From Mycobacterium ostraviense (GTDB taxonomy: Bacteria; Actinomycetota; Actinomycetes; Mycobacteriales; Mycobacteriaceae): 64,000 bases of DNA. The translations under genes were made by a program, and so were the position numbers. Below are positions 60,843 to 64,000 of this stretch, in pieces. Each line of letters begins with the position of its first letter. Position 1 is the stretch's first letter. The stretch spans positions 996,978-1,060,977 of the forward strand of contig NZ_NKRE01000001.1 of assembly GCF_002705925.1 (NCBI RefSeq), written 5' to 3'. The notes below the pieces were generated by a model. The model had not been told where the DNA came from. It made no database searches and saw only the letters and a list, made by a program, of their open reading frames with translations.

Positions 60843-62438
60843 CTACTTCTTGCCGGGGTTGCCCGGGAACTTGAGCTTGGAAAGGTCGAAGTCGGCCAGC
60901 CCGGGCGGCAGCTCGTCGAGGCCTTCAGGCATGTGCGACAGGTCCGGGAATCCTGCCGGCATATCCGGCACACCCGGCATACCCGGCATACCTGGCATGC
61001 CGAAGGGGCTCTTGACCTTCGGCGGTGTCGGCCCGCGGGCGCCCTTCTTGCCCTTCTTGCCGGCCTTTCCGCGGGCAGCCTTGGATTTGCGCGTCGCGGA
61101 CTTGCGGCCCAGACCGGGGATACCCATGCCGCCGAGCATTGAGGACATCATCTTGCGGGCTTCGAAGAAGCGGTCGACGAGCTGGTTGACCTCCGACACC
61201 GTCACGCCCGAGCCGTTGGCGATGCGCAGCCGCCGCGACGCGTTGATGATCTTGGGGTCCGCCCGCTCTTCGGGCGTCATCCCGCGGATGATGGCCTGCA
61301 CCCGGTCGAGCTGCTTGTCGTCGATCTCGGCCAGTGCTTCCTTCATCTGACCCGCGCCGGGCAGCATGCCCAGCAGGTTGCCGATGGGGCCCATCTTGCG
61401 GACGGCGAGCATCTGCTCGAGGAAGTCTTCCAGGGTCAGCTCGCCGGCGCCGATCTTGACCGCGGCTTCCTCGGCTCGCTGGGCGTCGAAGACCTGCTCG
61501 GCCTGTTCGATCAGGCTCAGCACATCGCCCATTCCCAGGATGCGGCTGGCCATCCGGTCTGGGTGGAAGACGTCGAAATCCTCCAGCTTCTCCCCGGTGG
61601 AGGCGAAAAGGATTGGCACACCGGTCACTTCGCGGACCGACAGCGCCGCGCCGCCGCGGGCGTCGCCGTCCAGCTTGGTCAGCACCACACCGCTGAAGCC
61701 GACGCCCTCGCCGAACGCCTGCGCGGTAGTGACAGCGTCCTGGCCGATCATCGCGTCGAGTACGAAGAGCACCTCGTCGGGTTCGATGGCGTCCCGGATG
61801 GCGGCGGCCTGGGCCATCAGCTCCTCGTCGATGCCCAGCCGCCCGGCGGTGTCGACGATGACGACGTCGAAGTGTTTGGCCCGGGCCTCGGCAAGTCCCG
61901 CCGCGGCGACGGCGACCGGGTCGCCGGGTCCGGATTCTGGCGAGGCGCCTGGATGCGGAGCGAACACCGTCACCCCGGCGCGTTGGCCGACGACCTGCAG
62001 CTGATTGACCGCGGCGGGGCGCTGCAGGTCGCAGGCCACCAGCAGCGGGGTGTGCCCTTGGCTCTTGAGGCGCACGGCGAGCTTGCCGGCCAGCGTCGTC
62101 TTACCGGAGCCCTGCAGACCGGCGAGCATGATGACGGTCGGCGGCGTCTTGGCGAACACCAGTTCGCGGGTCTGGCCACCCAGAATGCCGATGAGTTCGT
62201 CGTTGACGATCTTGACGACCTGTTGGGCCGGATTGAGTGCCCCGGACACTTCGGCGCCGCGGGCGCGTTCTTTGATCCGGTGGACGAACGCCCTGACCAC
62301 GGGCAGCGAAACGTCGGCTTCCAGCAGCGCCAACCGGATTTCACGTGTCGTGGCTTCGATATCGGCGTCGGTCAGGCGACCCTTGCCGCGTAGCCCCTGG
62401 AGGGCACTGGTCAACCGGTCGGACAGCGATTCAAACAC
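60843..62438 (-). CDS. ffh: Signal recognition particle protein Ffh
   Basis: Ffh binds signal sequences and targets ribosomes to FtsY. The 531-residue GTPase has G1 GLQGSGKTTLAGKLA, DTAGRLGID, TKLDGDARGGAAL and the M domain with methionine-rich helices (LEDFLEQMLAVRKMGPIGNL). The C-terminal ~60 residues contain a Lys-rich stretch and GMPGMPGMPGVPDMP, a tandem Met-Pro-Gly repeat not in E. coli Ffh. GTG 62438 starts the frame. It corresponds to H37Rv rv2916c. Confidence 0.96.
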   Translation of the reverse strand: MFESLSDRLTSALQGLRGKGRLTDADIEATTREIRLALLEADVSLPVVRAFVHRIKERARGAEVSGALNPAQQVVKIVNDELIGILGGQTRELVFAKTPPTVIMLAGLQGSGKTTLAGKLAVRLKSQGHTPLLVACDLQRPAAVNQLQVVGQRAGVTVFAPHPGASPESGPGDPVAVAAAGLAEARAKHFDVVIVDTAGRLGIDEELMAQAAAIRDAIEPDEVLFVLDAMIGQDAVTTAQAFGEGVGFSGVVLTKLDGDARGGAALSVREVTGVPILFASTGEKLEDFDVFHPDRMASRILGMGDVLSLIEQAEQVFDAQRAEEAAVKIGAGELTLEDFLEQMLAVRKMGPIGNLLGMLPGAGQMKEALAEIDDKQLDRVQAIIRGMTPEERADPKIINASRRLRIANGSGVTVSEVNQLVDRFFEARKMMSSMLGGMGIPGLGRKSATRKSKAARGKAGKKGKKGARGPTPPKVKSPFGMPGMPGMPGVPDMPAGFPDLSHMPEGLDELPPGLADFDLSKLKFPGNPGKK

Positions 62439-62639
62439 GCTCGCCAGCCTAATGGTGGGTGGCAGTTGATCGAGGGCCTGGGGGCGGTGCCAGGGGCGTT
62501 GGTGCCGCAGACGTTGGTGCCCGACGACGAGGGCGCCAGGGCTTAACGGCCGTCAAGCCGTTCTTTGCGTCAGGGTCCCGACGCGAACTGTGCGACCCGC
62601 GGGCTCGATGGTAGGGGCCGGATCGCCGGCCGGTACTAG

Positions 62640-63981
62640 CTAGACGGACTGGCCGGCGCTGCCGCGCGCGGGGGCTGCGGCATAGGTGGACCCGCCACCA
62701 CCGCCGGCACCGGCGGTGCCGCCGTCGCCTCCGCCGTTATCATTGGCGTTGCCGGCGGCGCCGTTGCCGCCTGCCCCGCCAGCCGCGCCATCGGCGCCGG
62801 GGTCTCCGGCGCCGTCCACGGAGGTACCGGCATTGGCGCCGCCACCGCCACCACCGCCGGTGCCAGGGCCGCCCACTCCACCGCCGCCGCCGAGGTTGCC
62901 CTTGCTGGCGCTGATGGCGTTGCCGCCGGCGCCCCCGGCGCCGCCGAGGCTCGAGGGGGAGCCGCCCGCACCGCCCGCACCGCCTCCACCGCCCGAGACT
63001 CCCGCCCCCGATACTTCGCCACCCGCGCCTCCGCCGCCACCGGCACCGCCTGATCCGCCTGTGCCGCCAGAGGCGACCGCACCCGCGCCGCCTCCACCGC
63101 CGGTTCCGCCGAATCCTTGCACGCTTGTGCCGACTATGGAGGCGGCGGCACCGCCCCCGCCGCTGCCGGCGGTGCCCCCGGTGCCACCGCCCCCGCCAGC
63201 GCCGCCGATGCCGTTGGTTCCGGCGCCTAGGACGTTGCCACCGGCACCGCCTGCGCCACCCTGGCCGCCGTTGCCGCCGCCCCCGCCGAAGCTGCCGCCA
63301 CCGCCGGAACCCGCACCGCCGGAGCCGCCCTTTTGGCCGTTGCCCCCGGTGCCGCCCTGGCCGCCTTGGCCGCCGTCGGTGGCAGTGCCACCGGCGCCGC
63401 CGGCCCCGCCGTTGCCGCCGCCGCCGCCCTGTCCGCCGTTGTTGCCGTAGGGGGCGCCGTCACCGCCGACGCCACCACCGCCGCCATTACCGCCAGCCCC
63501 GCCGTTGCCTCCACCGACGCCGCCCACGCCGGCGCCACCCGGACCGCCCACGCCGCCCTGTCCGCCGTTGGCGCCGGCGCCGCCGTTACCGCCGCCGGCG
63601 TATACGCCGCCACCGCCGGTACCGCCGTTACCGCCGGCTCCTCCGTCACCGCCGTGGCCGTTGATCCCCGTGCTGCCCGCACCCGCGGCGCCACCGGCGC
63701 CGCCATTGCCACCGAGGCCACCCTGGCCACTCGCGCCGCCGTCGCCACCCAGACCGCCGACGCCACCACCACCGCCAGTGCCCGCAGCACCGTTCGCCCC
63801 TAGGAACCCGAATAATCCGCCCGACCCCCCGGCGCCACTCGCGCCGCCGGCACCGCCGGCTCCGCCGTCACCGCCGTTCCCCCCGGCCGGGTTTAGCCAT
63901 GGCCATATCCCGGCCCCACCAGCTCCGCCACCGCCGCCTGCACCTCCGTGGCCACCTACGCCGCCGGCCCCGCCCGAGCCC
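62640..63981 (-). CDS. PE_PGRS family protein, C-terminal part only
   Basis: About 447 codons of Gly/Ala repeats (GGxGGxGG, GGAGGAGG-type) ending GGGSTYAAAPARGSAGQSV. This is the PGRS region; the N-terminal PE domain lies beyond the contig end. The reading frame continues into the adapter and would falsely start MCIRDR. PE_PGRS proteins are surface or secreted, export through ESX-5, and vary in repeat number. Such repeats commonly end assemblies. H37Rv has no PE_PGRS gene directly beside ffh as I recall. Confidence 0.9.
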
Positions 63982-64000
63982 CTGTCTCTTATACACATCT
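63982..64000. other. Sequencing adapter (Tn5/Nextera mosaic end) at the contig end
   Basis: CTGTCTCTTATACACATCT at 63982-64000 is the 19-base Tn5 transposase mosaic-end sequence used in Nextera libraries. It is not mycobacterial: it is A+T-rich and abuts G+C-rich PGRS DNA. It marks untrimmed adapter and the end of the contig. Confidence 0.98.

Noticed and set aside
62686..63803. Plus-strand Pro/Ala- and Arg-rich frames opposite the PE_PGRS region
   Set aside because: They are complements of Gly-rich GGC repeats, which stay open in all frames.

Overview
The window is chromosomal DNA of a slow-growing Mycobacterium outside the M. tuberculosis complex. Evidence: high G+C with strong third-position bias, GTG and TTG starts, mycolic-acid methyltransferase, WS/DGAT acyltransferase, MPT53 and MPT63-type secreted proteins, a 13E12-family HNH gene and a PE_PGRS C-terminus. 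The housekeeping backbone follows the order I recall from H37Rv rv2868c to rv2916c: ispG-rip1-dxr-vapBC43-(rv2876)-(rv2877c)-mpt53-rlmN-cdsA-frr-pyrH, a glnR-like regulator, amiC-tsf-rpsB-(rv2891)-xerC-viuB-dprA-comM-yraN-fdhD, (rv2901c)-rnhB-lepB-rplS-lppW-trmD-rimM-KH-rpsP-(rv2910c)-dacB2-tetR-(rv2913c)-pknI-(rv2915c)-ffh. Against that order, mpt83-dipZ-mpt70 and fdhF are missing from their usual places, and several accessory blocks are inserted. The right end is a contig end: the last 19 bases are a transposase sequencing adapter that truncates a PE_PGRS gene.

Layout. 1-8682: isoprenoid (ispG, dxr), regulated intramembrane proteolysis (rip1), a VapBC43 toxin-antitoxin pair, a CcdA-like/MPT53 thiol-redox pair, and rlmN-cdsA-frr-pyrH; a 58-bp tandem repeat runs through the 3' end of rlmN. 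8683-12457: a structured intergenic element, a DAO-Rieske fusion oxidoreductase, a GlnR-like regulator behind a strongly folded leader, and an acyltransferase. 12569-18431: MPT63-like secreted protein, a small acidic protein and stress-type SDR behind a SigF/SigB-like promoter, then a redox block (beta-propeller lipoprotein, small helical protein, zinc-ribbon protein, cytochrome b-molybdopterin fusion, membrane protein). 18571-34256 is the main accessory region: membrane-anchored Hsp70-like protein, small overlapping ORFs, a divergent pair of phospholipid-decarboxylase-like and Orn/Lys/Arg-decarboxylase genes, an interrupted 13E12 HNH gene, mycolate methyltransferase, an N-acetylglutaminylglutamine synthetase, a secreted glycoside hydrolase, remnants of an Mrp-type antiporter operon, ChaB and DUF1360 genes, then amiC. 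34266-62438: translation, DNA uptake/repair, export, tRNA/ribosome maturation, cell-wall and signalling genes in H37Rv-like order, with a lactate-monooxygenase-type enzyme, an epimerase, a WS/DGAT and a GAF-ANTAR regulator inserted. 62640-63981: the PE_PGRS C-terminus.

How genes work together. CcdA-like and MPT53 form an extracytoplasmic thiol-redox pair. tsf-rpsB and rplS-trmD-rimM-KH-rpsP are ribosome clusters, the second interrupted by divergent lppW. dprA-comM-yraN overlap by 1-4 bp and look translationally coupled. The rv2913c-type amidohydrolase and its TetR gene are 1 bp apart and probably co-regulated.

The best second-look signals are the folded leader upstream of the GlnR-like gene, the two genes broken by single in-frame stops (13E12 HNH and mnhE), a fused antiporter remnant, an N-acetylglutaminylglutamine synthetase without its usual partners but coupled to an unknown small ORF, very long near-perfect hairpins at 3' gene ends, and several unannotated small ORFs. 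No CRISPR array, tRNA, rRNA, prophage or complete insertion sequence was seen.
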